DNA from: Corynebacterium rhinophilum
Lineage (GTDB): Bacteria > Actinomycetota > Actinomycetes > Mycobacteriales > Mycobacteriaceae
Direction: 5' to 3'
Assembly: GCF_030227225.1 (NCBI RefSeq)
Contig: NZ_JASPHQ010000001.1
Coordinates: forward strand, 123,712 to 187,711
Length of the DNA stretch: 64,000 bases
Positions within the stretch are counted from its first letter, which is position 1. Each line of letters begins with the position of its first letter. This document shows positions 9,655 to 19,060 of the stretch, one piece after another. The notes below the pieces were generated by a model. The model was given only the letters and a program-made list of their open reading frames with translations, searched no databases and was not told where the DNA came from. The position numbers were made by a program, and so were the translations under genes.

Positions 9655-10083
9655 ATGACCGTTGGTTTCCTCGTCAACCCCGATCTCACTCGCAGAAAAA
9701 TCGAGTTTGAGTTAGAACACGCCAACCAGTTCTTGGGCGGCACCACCGAGGATCGCGTCTCCGTCGTCTTTCAAGATGACGGCACGACCTACGCCGCGCT
9801 GTATAACCCAGAAGCTAAACAGGAAGGCGCCGAGCCCAACCCGGTTGCTTCCCTGGCCCGCAATGCTGCCGACACGGGAAACTCCGCCTTTTTGCAGGAT
9901 CCCATCCGCGCTATCAGCGGCCCAGTTATCTTCGTGGATGCAGAGGGCGAGGAAGACTACATCGACGAGGTCATCGCATCCGTTGAGCACGGCATCCGCG
10001 CGGTGAAAAACTACCGCGAGGATTTCTCGGACGAGTACACGCTCTGGCGCGCTGCGGTCATCAACTCCACGAAGAGCGCATAA
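9655..10083 (+). CDS. Conserved hypothetical protein, 142 aa
   Basis: This is a soluble acidic protein with no membrane segment or signal peptide and no motif I recognise. AAAGGATC lies a short distance before the ATG and supports the start. It converges with the response-regulator gene downstream (9-base gap) and is probably its own transcription unit, separated from tsaD by 89 bases. Confidence 0.7.
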   Translation: MTVGFLVNPDLTRRKIEFELEHANQFLGGTTEDRVSVVFQDDGTTYAALYNPEAKQEGAEPNPVASLARNAADTGNSAFLQDPIRAISGPVIFVDAEGEEDYIDEVIASVEHGIRAVKNYREDFSDEYTLWRAAVINSTKSA

Positions 10084-10092
10084 GCACCCTTT

Positions 10093-10728
10093 TTAACGCT
10101 CGGTGTGGCGCAGCCACATCAGCACCGCTTTGACCCGGCGATTGGCGTCTTCGGGACGAAATCCGAGTTTTAGAAAAACATTGGAGACGTGCTTGCTTAC
10201 CGCGCCCGCGGTTAATACCAGCGCGTTTTCAATTTCTTGATTGCTCAAACCTTGTGCCATGAGCCCCAAAACCTCGCGTTCGCGGGCGGTTAATTGGCTC
10301 AGCCCCGTGCGCCGCGCGGATAGCAGGGCGGTGACCACTTCTGGGTCGACGACGGTACCGCCGCCCGCCACTTCCTCGAGGGTGTGCACGAATTCGTCCA
10401 CATCAGATACGCGCTCTTTGAGCAGGTAGCCGAATCCGCCGTGCTCTAAGAGCCGGTCCAAGTAGCTTGCCGCCACGTATTGGCTGAGCACCACCACCGG
10501 TTGCGACGGGTCTGCTGCCCGAACATCGTGCACGGCGCGCAGCCCATCATCGCTCATGGTAGGCGGCATGCGGACATCGCTAATGATCAGATCGAAGTGG
10601 TCACTGCCCGCGCAGGCGCGCAATTCCTCCGCATCGTTGACAGCGGTCACGCTATGGCCCAGTGCCGTCAAAAGCTGTTCTAGCCCGGCGCGCAAAAGGG
10701 CAGAATCTTCTGCCAATAAGAGTTTCAT
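10093..10728 (-). CDS. NarL/LuxR-family response regulator
   Basis: The N-terminal receiver domain (MKLLLAEDSALLRAGL, with the phosphoacceptor aspartate in IISDVRMPP) is followed by a C-terminal LuxR helix-turn-helix (LTAREREVLGLMAQGLSNQEI... KHVSNVFLKLGF). Length is 211 aa. It overlaps the histidine kinase gene by four bases, so the two form one two-component operon. The ABC exporter genes diverge immediately upstream and are the likeliest targets. Confidence 0.93.
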   Translation of the reverse strand: MKLLLAEDSALLRAGLEQLLTALGHSVTAVNDAEELRACAGSDHFDLIISDVRMPPTMSDDGLRAVHDVRAADPSQPVVVLSQYVAASYLDRLLEHGGFGYLLKERVSDVDEFVHTLEEVAGGGTVVDPEVVTALLSARRTGLSQLTAREREVLGLMAQGLSNQEIENALVLTAGAVSKHVSNVFLKLGFRPEDANRRVKAVLMWLRHTER

Positions 10729-11921
10729 CGGGCCTCCTTTAGCGGTAGTGACATGGTTAAGGTTGCTCCTTGTCCCTCTGTGTGAGCGGGAAAGAAGTCG
10801 ACGCTGCCGCCTAGTGCCGCTGCCCGCTCGTGCAGCCCTGCCAACCCAGTGCCCGCAGTCGCCCCGGTGGTCTTTGCGCTAGTCGCTTCGTCACCTGTGT
10901 CGGCGCTGGTACCAACGCCGGCACGGGAATGCGCGGGGCCGGACGCGCTAGGGCCTCCTCCTGCGGAGAGGCCGCCGACGCCATTATCGCGGACGCTCAC
11001 GCGGAGATCGTCGCCAAAAGATATGGACACGGTGGCGGCGGTGGCCGCGCCGTGGGTGGACGCGTTGGTTAGTGCTTCTGCTACCGCGTGGTAGGCCAGT
11101 AGCGCCGTCGTTTCCCCAATGGAGCGTTCTGCGCCTTCAACGTGCAATTCCGCGTCGAGCCCGCTGTGGGCTAAGAGCTCATCGAGGGCGGGGATGAGGC
11201 CGTCATCGAAAAGCACCTGTGGTGCAATGCCGCGCACGGTAGCGCGCAGGGCGGATAGGGCATGGGTGGCGTTGTGTTCGGCATCGGCAAGCGCCTGCTG
11301 AGCCTCGGGCGGGGCCTGCAGCTTGGCCGCAGCCAGGTTGAGCTTGAGCGCGGTCAGGTACTGCTGGGGACCGTCGTGGAGCTCGCGCTCGATGCGGCGG
11401 CGCTCGCCCGAAAAGGCATCAATAAGCGTGGCGCGTGAGGCCGCCAACTCCTGCGCAGAAGGGCTCAGCGCGAGGCGGGTGAGGGAAATAGAGGCCTTGA
11501 CCAGCAGGCGGTTGAGCACCACCAGTAGGACGAAGAGCACGGTGGCCGCGAGCCAGCACACGACAAAAATCAATGGGCGATTATCGGTGGTCCACTCGCC
11601 GACGTTGAACTCGGCCTGCGGAATAAACGGCGCGATAACCAGTACGCCCGCGACAAAACCGACAAAGACCCAGTTGGCAAAGCAGGCCACGCAAATAAGA
11701 AGTTGCAGTAGGAGGTGATAAAGCTGCTGCCAATCAAACCAACGGTTGGCTCGTCGCGCGGGAATATCAACGCCCATCCATTTCGCACCACAGCGGCCGA
11801 TAAACTCCGCGGCGCGGGCTACCAGCGGAATCCACGGCAGCATGAGTACGGAGACCACCAGTCCCGGAAGCGCGAGCACACCGAGGACGAGGCTCCACGC
11901 ATTGGCCTTGACAGTTCGCAT
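10725..11921 (-). CDS. Sensor histidine kinase (HisKA_3 type)
   Basis: The N-terminal region has several hydrophobic helices (about residues 8-32, 68-100, 115-142) and no large extracellular domain. The dimerisation/phosphoacceptor motif ERELHDGPQQYL puts the active histidine at residue 182. The HATPase domain carries DNGVGG (312-317) and GTGLAGL (357-363). Between these lies an unusual Gly/Ser/Ala/Thr-rich stretch of about 39 residues where relatives usually have only a few. It is encoded with the response regulator and divergent from an ABC transporter, as in antibiotic- or cell-envelope-stress modules. Confidence 0.9.
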   Translation of the reverse strand: MRTVKANAWSLVLGVLALPGLVVSVLMLPWIPLVARAAEFIGRCGAKWMGVDIPARRANRWFDWQQLYHLLLQLLICVACFANWVFVGFVAGVLVIAPFIPQAEFNVGEWTTDNRPLIFVVCWLAATVLFVLLVVLNRLLVKASISLTRLALSPSAQELAASRATLIDAFSGERRRIERELHDGPQQYLTALKLNLAAAKLQAPPEAQQALADAEHNATHALSALRATVRGIAPQVLFDDGLIPALDELLAHSGLDAELHVEGAERSIGETTALLAYHAVAEALTNASTHGAATAATVSISFGDDLRVSVRDNGVGGLSAGGGPSASGPAHSRAGVGTSADTGDEATSAKTTGATAGTGLAGLHERAAALGGSVDFFPAHTEGQGATLTMSLPLKEAR

Positions 11922-12033
11922 ATTCGTTCAGCCTAGCCGCCGCGCCGGGGTGGTGGCAGTAGAGCTAGCCCCACCATTTTCTGGGCAGCTATCCCCATCG
12001 CGCGTGCGGGATGCGGCCGGTGGAATGGGAAGC

Positions 12034-12639
12034 ATGTTAAAAGCACAGAATCTGAGCAAGCGCTACGGCACCCATCCCGCTCTCGCCGAGGTGAACTTAA
12101 GCATCGAGCCGGGGGAATTTGTCGCGATTATGGGGCCATCCGGTAGCGGCAAGACCACCCTGTTGAACCTGCTCTCCGGGCTGGATAAGCCCAGCTCCGG
12201 CACGGTCAACGCGCCGGGCCGCACGGAGCGCGCCTTCGTATTCCAGGACTATAACCTGCTGGAATCGCTCAACGCCCGCAAAAATGCCACGTTGACCGCG
12301 CACTTTTCCGGCCGGCGCTGCACCAGCGACGAGGTGCAGAAGACCTTTGCGTCTCTGGGGCTTGACGGGCTTGAGCGCCGCCTGCCCGCGCAGCTTTCCG
12401 GCGGCCAGCAGCAGCGCGTTGCCGTGGCCCGCGCCTTGCTGGCCGGTGCACCGTATATCTTTGCTGATGAGCCCACGGGCGCGCTTGACGATGCCACCGC
12501 CGAGCTCGTCCTTACCCATCTCCGCACCGCCGCACGGGGCGGGGCCGCAGTGGTCATGGTGACCCACTCCTACCTTGCCGCGGAGGCCGCCGACCGCATT
12601 ATCGAGCTCCAGGAGGCCAACCATGCTGGTGTGGCTTAA
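12034..12639 (+). CDS. ABC transporter ATP-binding protein
   Basis: The protein carries Walker A (GPSGSGKTTL), the Q-loop (VFQDYNLLESL), the ABC signature (LSGGQQQRVAVARALL) and Walker B (YIFADEPTGALD), the pattern of the LolD/MacB exporter family. I chose the ATG at 12034 (MLKAQNLSKRYG), which gives 201 aa; an in-frame ATG at 12025 would add three residues. It overlaps the permease gene by 17 bases, so they form one exporter. Confidence 0.92.
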   Translation: MLKAQNLSKRYGTHPALAEVNLSIEPGEFVAIMGPSGSGKTTLLNLLSGLDKPSSGTVNAPGRTERAFVFQDYNLLESLNARKNATLTAHFSGRRCTSDEVQKTFASLGLDGLERRLPAQLSGGQQQRVAVARALLAGAPYIFADEPTGALDDATAELVLTHLRTAARGGAAVVMVTHSYLAAEAADRIIELQEANHAGVA

Positions 12640-13882
12640 GGATTTACAAAGCAATTGGCTATCCTGGCTTGCCGTTGCGCTGACCATGGTGGTCTCATCG
12701 GCCGCGTGTGCACTGGCGGTATCGATGCTGGTAGCCACCTCGGACGCGGACGATGATCCCACGGGGCCTCTCGGTGGTACCGTGCTGGGCATGGCGGTCT
12801 GCGCCGTCGTGTTGATTACGTTGTCGCAGATGCGGCTGATCATTGAGGAACGCGAACCCGTCTACCGCTCGTGGCGCATGATTGGCATGCCCGGGTGGAT
12901 GATCAATAGCTTCATCGTGGGGCAGGTCAGTGCCGTAAGCGCTATCGCGGCGCTCATCGGGACCTTCCCGGCGCGCCTGTTTGTCGAGCCCATGGCCGCG
13001 GCCTTTCGCAGCGACGGGATTCCCATGCCGGAATTGGCCATTACCCCGCTGGTCATCCGCATCGCCGTGTCCGTGTGTGTGGCATCGGCGGTTTGCGGTG
13101 CCCTCATACCGCTGCGCCGGGTCTTTCGCCCGCGGGTGGAATCGCGCCCGGTGTGGGTGGTGCTGCGCTGCCTCGTGGCCGCAGGCTTGGTAGGCGGTGC
13201 CGTGTACGGCTGCCTGCAGATTGAGGATCCGGGCGATAGCCTCGCCGCTTCTATGGGGCTGGTCATCCTGGTGGCACTCATGACGCCGTGGCTTATGCCC
13301 GCCCTGGACCAATGGACGCGCCTGTGCGGCATCGCCGGGGCCAATGTGCGGGTGCGTCGCCGCTTCTCAGTGCCTCATATCGTGCCGTGGGTATTGCTCG
13401 GTGGCTTGATCGTTGCAGTGGGCTCTGGGGTGATGATGCTCAAAGGTACGGAAAGCCTCGATACCTTGTCATCGGGGCGAGTCTTCGCGGCATTTCTCGG
13501 CCCAGTCGTTGCCCCGAGCATCGTTGGTGCGGTGTTGACCTCACTCATTATGCGCTCGCGCATCGCTAGCGATGTACGCGGCCTGCGGTTGGCCGGCGCC
13601 TCACCGGCGGCGTGGGCACGGGTGCAGGTGGGAGAGGCCTTTTGCCTGACCGTTACCGCTGCGGCGATAGTCATTGCCTTGAGCGCAACGGTAGTGATGC
13701 TGCTCAACCAGCTGCTGCATCCCGATTCTCATTCCGGGATGGGCGCGCTGTGGGAGGGCCTCGCCGGGGTGTGGTGGGCGCCGTTCGGCCTAATTTTTGG
13801 CGCCATGTTTCTCGCGCTGTGCGCCGTCAAGCTCATTCTCGCGGGATTTCTGCGCTCAACCGCCCAGATCCGCACAAACTGA
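12623..13882 (+). CDS. ABC transporter permease, FtsX-like
   Basis: This is a 419-aa membrane protein with an N-terminal helix, a three-helix FtsX-type core (VCAVVLITLSQMRLII; MINSFIVGQVSAVSAIAALIG) and a second such block in the C-terminal half. The start at 12623 has AGGAGG seven bases upstream, inside the end of the ATPase gene. The substrate is unknown; the divergent two-component system suggests export of an antimicrobial or envelope-active compound. The TGA stop overlaps the first ATG of the 23-bp repeat chain that leads into the next gene. Confidence 0.88.
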   Translation: MLVWLKDLQSNWLSWLAVALTMVVSSAACALAVSMLVATSDADDDPTGPLGGTVLGMAVCAVVLITLSQMRLIIEEREPVYRSWRMIGMPGWMINSFIVGQVSAVSAIAALIGTFPARLFVEPMAAAFRSDGIPMPELAITPLVIRIAVSVCVASAVCGALIPLRRVFRPRVESRPVWVVLRCLVAAGLVGGAVYGCLQIEDPGDSLAASMGLVILVALMTPWLMPALDQWTRLCGIAGANVRVRRRFSVPHIVPWVLLGGLIVAVGSGVMMLKGTESLDTLSSGRVFAAFLGPVVAPSIVGAVLTSLIMRSRIASDVRGLRLAGASPAAWARVQVGEAFCLTVTAAAIVIALSATVVMLLNQLLHPDSHSGMGALWEGLAGVWWAPFGLIFGAMFLALCAVKLILAGFLRSTAQIRTN

Positions 13883-13976
13883 TGGATGAATCGCCGATAT
13901 TCTGATGGGTAAAACGCGCTCAAACTGATGGGCAAAACTCTGATATTCTGATGGGTAAAACGCGCTCAAACTGATG
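13880..13976 (+). repeat. 23-bp tandem repeat with TGATGG at every junction
   Basis: TGATGG occurs at 13880, 13903, 13926, 13949 and 13972, exactly 23 bases apart. Units alternate between a type ending GATATTC (13880-13902 and 13926-13948) and a type ending GCGCTCAAAC (13903-13925 and 13949-13971, which are identical). Each TGATG joins a stop to the next start, so the stretch reads as four heptapeptide frames (MDESPIF, MGKTRSN, MGKTLIF, MGKTRSN) between the permease stop and the ATPase ATG at 13974. Bases 13896-13931 are repeated exactly at 13942-13977. Confidence 0.9.
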
Positions 13977-15230
13977 GATGGGTTTAAAATGACTGGTCAA
14001 GAAGGCTATGTTTATCTCCCGCGAGTAGAGGATTCGCGGCTTCATGGAGTCCTGCAGCGATCCGGTGGAGTGTTGATAGAAGGCCCAAAGGGCTGTGGGA
14101 AATCCGCGACCGCACGGCAAATTGCGGGCAGTCTCGTCCAAGTGGATACGGATTTAAATCTCGACATGCAGCTCAGCACCGTTCCGGATTTGGCGTTGGA
14201 GGGGGATACGCCGCGAGTTTTTGATGAGTGGCAAGAAAAACCGCAGTTGTGGAACTTGGTGCGGCATGAGATTGACCGTCGGCAAGCGCCTGGGCAGTTC
14301 ATTCTTACTGGGTCGACTGCGCCAATGGAGGAACAATCCAGGCACTCGGGTGCGGGGCGCATAGCCAGGCTGCGGATGAAGACCTTCAGTTTTTATGAGT
14401 CGGGGCATTCTAATGGCGCAGTATCATTAGCCGAATTGGTAGCTCAGGAATCCCCCCAGTCGAATGGGGAGACGGTTGTAGATGTTGCAGGGATTATCGA
14501 GCGCATGGCGCACGGAGGCTGGCCCGCAAACCGGAATTTTTCCGTTGAGGCGGCGCAGGAGAATCTGCGCAGTTATATCGATACTGTGGCCCACGTGGAT
14601 ATCAATGCCGCCGATGGTGTGCGAAGGGACCCGGTAAAAGTAACGACACTTATTCGTTCGCTTGCCCGTGGGGTAGCCACAGAACAGTCCATTTCTTCTA
14701 TTGCTACCGATATTGGCGCGCAAAGGGCTACGGTCAGCGAGTACCTTGCTGCGTTGCAGCGCATCTTCATCGTGGAAGAACAATTGGCATGGTCCTCCCA
14801 TCTTCGCTCCCGGGCTAGCCTGCGAACGGCACCGAAGAGGCATCTGGCGGATCCGGCGTTGGCGGCTGCTGCCGTGGACGCGTCCCCAGACAAGTTGCTG
14901 CGCAACCTTGCCTTTGTCGGGCAGCTTTTTGAATCCCAAGTTGTCCATGACCTGGCAGTGCTAAGCGGGAAGCGTATTTTTCACGCCCGTGATGCCTCTG
15001 GGTTGGAAGTGGATGCGGTATTTGAGCTGGCGGGCAGGACCGTTTTCGTAGAAATTAAATTGGGGCAAAGCCAAGAGATCATTGAGAAGGCGGTAAGCAA
15101 TTTGCAGGCCTTCGCAGAACGCTTTGAATGGGAGGTCCCGCCCGTCTTGATGATCGTGACGGGAGGAAACCTGAGCTTTCGGCATCCGAGCGGGGTACGC
15201 GTGGTGTCCCTGACGCACTTGGCGCCGTAG
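13974..15230 (+). CDS. DUF4143-type ATP-binding protein (AAA_14 family)
   Basis: An N-terminal AAA_14 domain with Walker A (GPKGCGKSATARQ) and the sensor-like FILTGSTAP is followed by a winged-helix-like middle region and a C-terminal DUF4143 domain ending in a nuclease-like VFVEIKLG strand. Family members are common in actinobacteria, often as accessory or transferred genes of unclear function. The ATG at 13974 overlaps the last TGA of the 23-bp chain; an in-frame ATG at 13989 is an alternative. Neither has a strong ribosome binding site. Codon use is less GC-biased than that of the neighbours, which hints at transfer. Confidence 0.87.
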   Translation: MDGFKMTGQEGYVYLPRVEDSRLHGVLQRSGGVLIEGPKGCGKSATARQIAGSLVQVDTDLNLDMQLSTVPDLALEGDTPRVFDEWQEKPQLWNLVRHEIDRRQAPGQFILTGSTAPMEEQSRHSGAGRIARLRMKTFSFYESGHSNGAVSLAELVAQESPQSNGETVVDVAGIIERMAHGGWPANRNFSVEAAQENLRSYIDTVAHVDINAADGVRRDPVKVTTLIRSLARGVATEQSISSIATDIGAQRATVSEYLAALQRIFIVEEQLAWSSHLRSRASLRTAPKRHLADPALAAAAVDASPDKLLRNLAFVGQLFESQVVHDLAVLSGKRIFHARDASGLEVDAVFELAGRTVFVEIKLGQSQEIIEKAVSNLQAFAERFEWEVPPVLMIVTGGNLSFRHPSGVRVVSLTHLAP

Positions 15231-15267
15231 CGCGGCCCAGCAACGGGGGTCGCGTCGTTGTTGAGGG

Positions 15268-15294
15268 TTAGCAGTCACGAGGGTAGAGTGCTAA
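15268..15294 (+). promoter_or_regulatory. CIRCE element (HrcA operator) before groES
   Basis: TTAGCAGTC (15268-15276), nine bases, then GAGTGCTAA (15286-15294). This matches the CIRCE consensus TTAGCACTC-N9-GAGTGCTAA with one mismatch. In its family HrcA binds CIRCE and represses chaperonin genes until heat shock. It lies 112 bases before groES. Confidence 0.9.
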
Positions 15295-15406
15295 TCAGGT
15301 TGTTTGACCCACAGTTGTTCACCCGCGACGACGGCTGTGCTGGACATCCACAACCGGCACGCGCGCGCCATTAAGGTGCGCAAACGAACAATACGGAGGA
15401 AACATC

Positions 15407-15700
15407 ATGGCAACTATTAAGCCGCTTGAGGACCGCGTCCTCGTACAGATCGTAGAAGCAGAACCCACCACCGCATCCGGCCTGGTTATCCCGGACTCCG
15501 CAAAGGAAAAGCCGCAGGAAGCAACCGTTATCGCCGTCGGCCCGGGCCGCTGGGAAGATGACGATGACCGCATCCCCATGGACGTTAAGGAAGGCGACAC
15601 CGTTGTCTTCTCCCGCTACGGCGGCACCGAGCTGAAGTACGACGGCGAAGAGTACTTGCTGCTGAGCCAGCGCGACATCCTCGCCATCATCGAGAAGTAG
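15407..15700 (+). CDS. groES: Co-chaperonin GroES
   Basis: GroES is the 97-aa lid of the chaperonin. The mobile-loop region ([20 protein letters not shown]) and the [12 protein letters not shown] motif are present. GGAGG is placed well before the ATG. It forms an operon with groEL nine bases downstream, behind a CIRCE element. Confidence 0.97.
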   Translation: MATIKPLEDRVLVQIVEAEPTTASGLVIPDSAKEKPQEATVIAVGPGRWEDDDDRIPMDVKEGDTVVFSRYGGTELKYDGEEYLLLSQRDILAIIEK

Positions 15701-17335
<1,635 letters not shown>

Positions 17336-17359
17336 TTCCTGCGCTGTATTTAGCTCAGA

Positions 17360-17404
17360 GCCCGCCGCACCTTCCCCGTCTTATTGGGGAGGCTTGCGGC
17401 GGGC
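17360..17404 (+). terminator. Terminator after groEL
   Basis: GCCCGCCGCA (17360-17369) pairs perfectly with TGCGGCGGGC (17395-17404), with an inner CCCC/GGGG pairing. It lies 25 bases after the groEL stop. Confidence 0.7.
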
Positions 17405-17518
17405 TTCTGGCTTATACGTAAAGCACGCGGGAACATAACCCGTGCGATGCCACGGTAGACCTTTTTAGCCGCCAGCGGCAGCAGGGGAGAGGCTAGTTCA
17501 CAAAAGGTGCCAAGCTTA

Positions 17519-17646
17519 GGGTTCCTCTTCAGCCGGAGGCTGCCTCGTCTTTAGCGGCACACCCCAGGGCTTAGCGGGCTCGAAGGCGTCCCTCACGGGG
17601 CGTTATTTGCAGCAGGCGCTTGCTACGCAGGGCTAATTCGGAACCC
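17519..17646. ncRNA. Candidate structured RNA between groEL and whiB
   Basis: A long-range pairing GGGTTCC (17519-17525) with GGAACCC (17640-17646) encloses CAGCC-GGA-GGCTG (17530-17542), CGTCCC-TCAC-GGGGCG (17587-17602) and a near-palindrome around 17611-17624. This matches none of the tmRNA, RNase P, SRP or 6C signatures I know. Strand and expression are unknown, and the call rests only on base pairing and position. Confidence 0.3.
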
Positions 17647-17706
17647 CGGACTCCCGCCCGCCGCGAACGCGGTGTGTGGACTTTGCGCGCTAACTTTAAT
17701 TTTGGG

Positions 17707-18003
17707 TTAAACGTTGACCGTTGTGCGGCGACGCTTGCGCAGCGCCACCACGCGCTCAGACTCGCTCATGCCGCCCCAGACGCCATACGGTTCGGCTGAA
17801 CGCAGGGCGTGCTCGCGGCACAGCTCGATAACCGGGCAGGAATTGCAGATGGCCTTGGCGCGGTTTTCGCGCTGGGCGCGGGCTCGGCCACGCTCTCCGT
17901 CTGGATGGTAAAAAACGTCCGAGTTTTCACCGCGGCACGCACCTTGCAACTGCCAATCCCATACATCTGCAGTAGGTCCGAGAAGAGACTTGGACTGAGA
18001 CAC
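17707..18003 (-). CDS. WhiB-family iron-sulfur transcription regulator (WhiB3/WhcB-like)
   Basis: The 98-aa protein has the four WhiB cysteines Cys23, Cys53, Cys56 and Cys62 (C-X29-C-X2-C-X5-C) and the GVWGG turn followed by a basic tail (LRKRRR), so it should bind a 4Fe-4S cluster and a sigma factor. Its place between groEL and sigD matches whiB3 of mycobacteria and whcB of C. glutamicum. The GTG start has AAGGAG ten bases upstream. A TTGTTT-N17-TACAAA promoter lies further upstream. Confidence 0.93.
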   Translation of the reverse strand: MSQSKSLLGPTADVWDWQLQGACRGENSDVFYHPDGERGRARAQRENRAKAICNSCPVIELCREHALRSAEPYGVWGGMSESERVVALRKRRRTTVNV

Positions 18004-18080
18004 GTTTCTTAATCTCCTTATAACAGGACGAGAATTCTTACGCTGGCGGCCGGTGGAGAGTCATCCGCGAACCGCAACGA

Positions 18081-18109
18081 TTTGTAGTGTGTCGCGTCTT
18101 GGTAAACAA
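18081..18109 (-). promoter_or_regulatory. Candidate promoter of the whiB gene
   Basis: Reading the minus strand, TTGTTT (18109-18104), 17 bases, then TACAAA (18086-18081). Spacing and sequence suit a SigA-type promoter about 80 bases before the whiB start. Confidence 0.5.
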
Positions 18110-18236
18110 AGGGTTACTAGTATTTAACTTCTAGGTATTGTATCTATTTATGGGACTCGTTAGCGCCCATTTACCTGCAATAATGACTAAGGTTAACGAA
18201 TTATGAATTTTCCTCTTTCTATTGTGCAGGGGCCAT

Positions 18237-18278
18237 AAACCCGCCTTCAAAGCAGGTACAACCGCTGGGCGCGGGTTT
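18237..18278 (+). repeat. Long-loop hairpin upstream of sigD
   Basis: AAACCCGC (18237-18244) pairs perfectly with GCGGGTTT (18271-18278) around a 26-base loop. A GTTTTTCC stretch follows about ten bases later. It could end a small transcript starting in the AT-rich part of this gap. Confidence 0.35.
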
Positions 18279-18423
18279 CTTGGTGGTGTTTTTCCTTGCT
18301 GGGGCATCGCCAAGCAAGGGCAGTGCCGAGGCGGAGGTGTGCAACGCAGTTGTCCCTTTGCGCTCCCTGCCCCAGAGGAAATATGGTTGAATATCGATTT
18401 AATAGTCTGCAGAGGGTACACTC

Positions 18424-18996
18424 GTGAGCGATAAGGATAAAGAGCTAGCGGATCTCGTTCCGCTGGCCGCTGGTGGTAGCCGCCGCGCACTGCAATCTAT
18501 CCTGCAAATTATTCATCCGCAGGTGCTGCGTTATTGCCGCGCGCGCATCGGTGGCGGGCGCCAGCCCACTGCGGAAGACGTGACCCAAGAAATCTGCCTC
18601 GCCGTCGCTACCTCTATCGATTCCTATGAAGATAAAGGCCGGCCGTTTATGGCCTATGTCTACGGCATCGCTTTTAATAAGGTCACCGATGCCCACCGCG
18701 CCATGGGTCGCGACCGCTCTACACCCACCGAAGAGCTTCCAGAAAGCACCGCGAACGAGGCGACTCCCGAGGAATGGGCGCTGGAAAATGACGGTAGTAA
18801 CAGAATGCGCGCGTTGCTCGATACCTTAAGTGACAAGGCAAAAAACATCGTTATTTTGCGCGTGTTCGTTGGTCTTTCGGCAGAAGAAACCGCCGATATC
18901 GTGGGGTCTACCCCGGGTGCGGTTCGCGTCGCACAACACCGAGCTCTCGCACAATTGCGAAAGGCCCTTGGGCAACAACTAGCCACTGAGGGCTAA
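18424..18996 (+). CDS. sigD: ECF RNA polymerase sigma factor SigD
   Basis: The 190-aa sigma-70 family member has region 2 (YCRARIGGG... AEDVTQEICLAVATSI... FMAYVYGIAFNKVTDAHRA) and region 4 (LLDTLSDKAKNIVILRVFVGLSAEETADIVGST). Position beside whiB and an RsdA-type gene, and ahead of guaB, matches SigD of corynebacteria and mycobacteria, which controls cell-envelope genes there. The GTG start is used. It is probably held inactive by the next gene product. Confidence 0.93.
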   Translation: MSDKDKELADLVPLAAGGSRRALQSILQIIHPQVLRYCRARIGGGRQPTAEDVTQEICLAVATSIDSYEDKGRPFMAYVYGIAFNKVTDAHRAMGRDRSTPTEELPESTANEATPEEWALENDGSNRMRALLDTLSDKAKNIVILRVFVGLSAEETADIVGSTPGAVRVAQHRALAQLRKALGQQLATEG

Positions 18997-19060
18997 AGCC
19001 ACAACCCCGCTCTAGAGACACGCGTAAACCTTCAGAAAGGAAGGAGGGACAGAAACCATC

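Larger units (their letters stand above)
17336..17706. other. 371-bp gap between convergent groEL and whiB
   Basis: I see no credible protein gene here. The stretch holds the groEL terminator (17360-17404), a bulged hairpin near 17423-17443 (GCACG-C-GGG with CCCGTGC) and a region with nested stems (17519-17646) described as a candidate structured RNA. It is unusually long for a space between two converging genes. Confidence 0.6.
18004..18423. other. 420-bp intergenic region between divergent whiB and sigD
   Basis: It contains the whiB promoter (18081-18109), an AT-rich stretch around 18110-18220 with no gene, and a long hairpin (18237-18278). No open frame here has family features. The length leaves room for complex regulation of both regulators or for a small RNA. 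Confidence 0.6.

Noticed and set aside
18131..18490. Protein-coding frame antisense between whiB and sigD
   Set aside because: It overlaps the sigD start on the other strand and has no motif or ribosome binding site.
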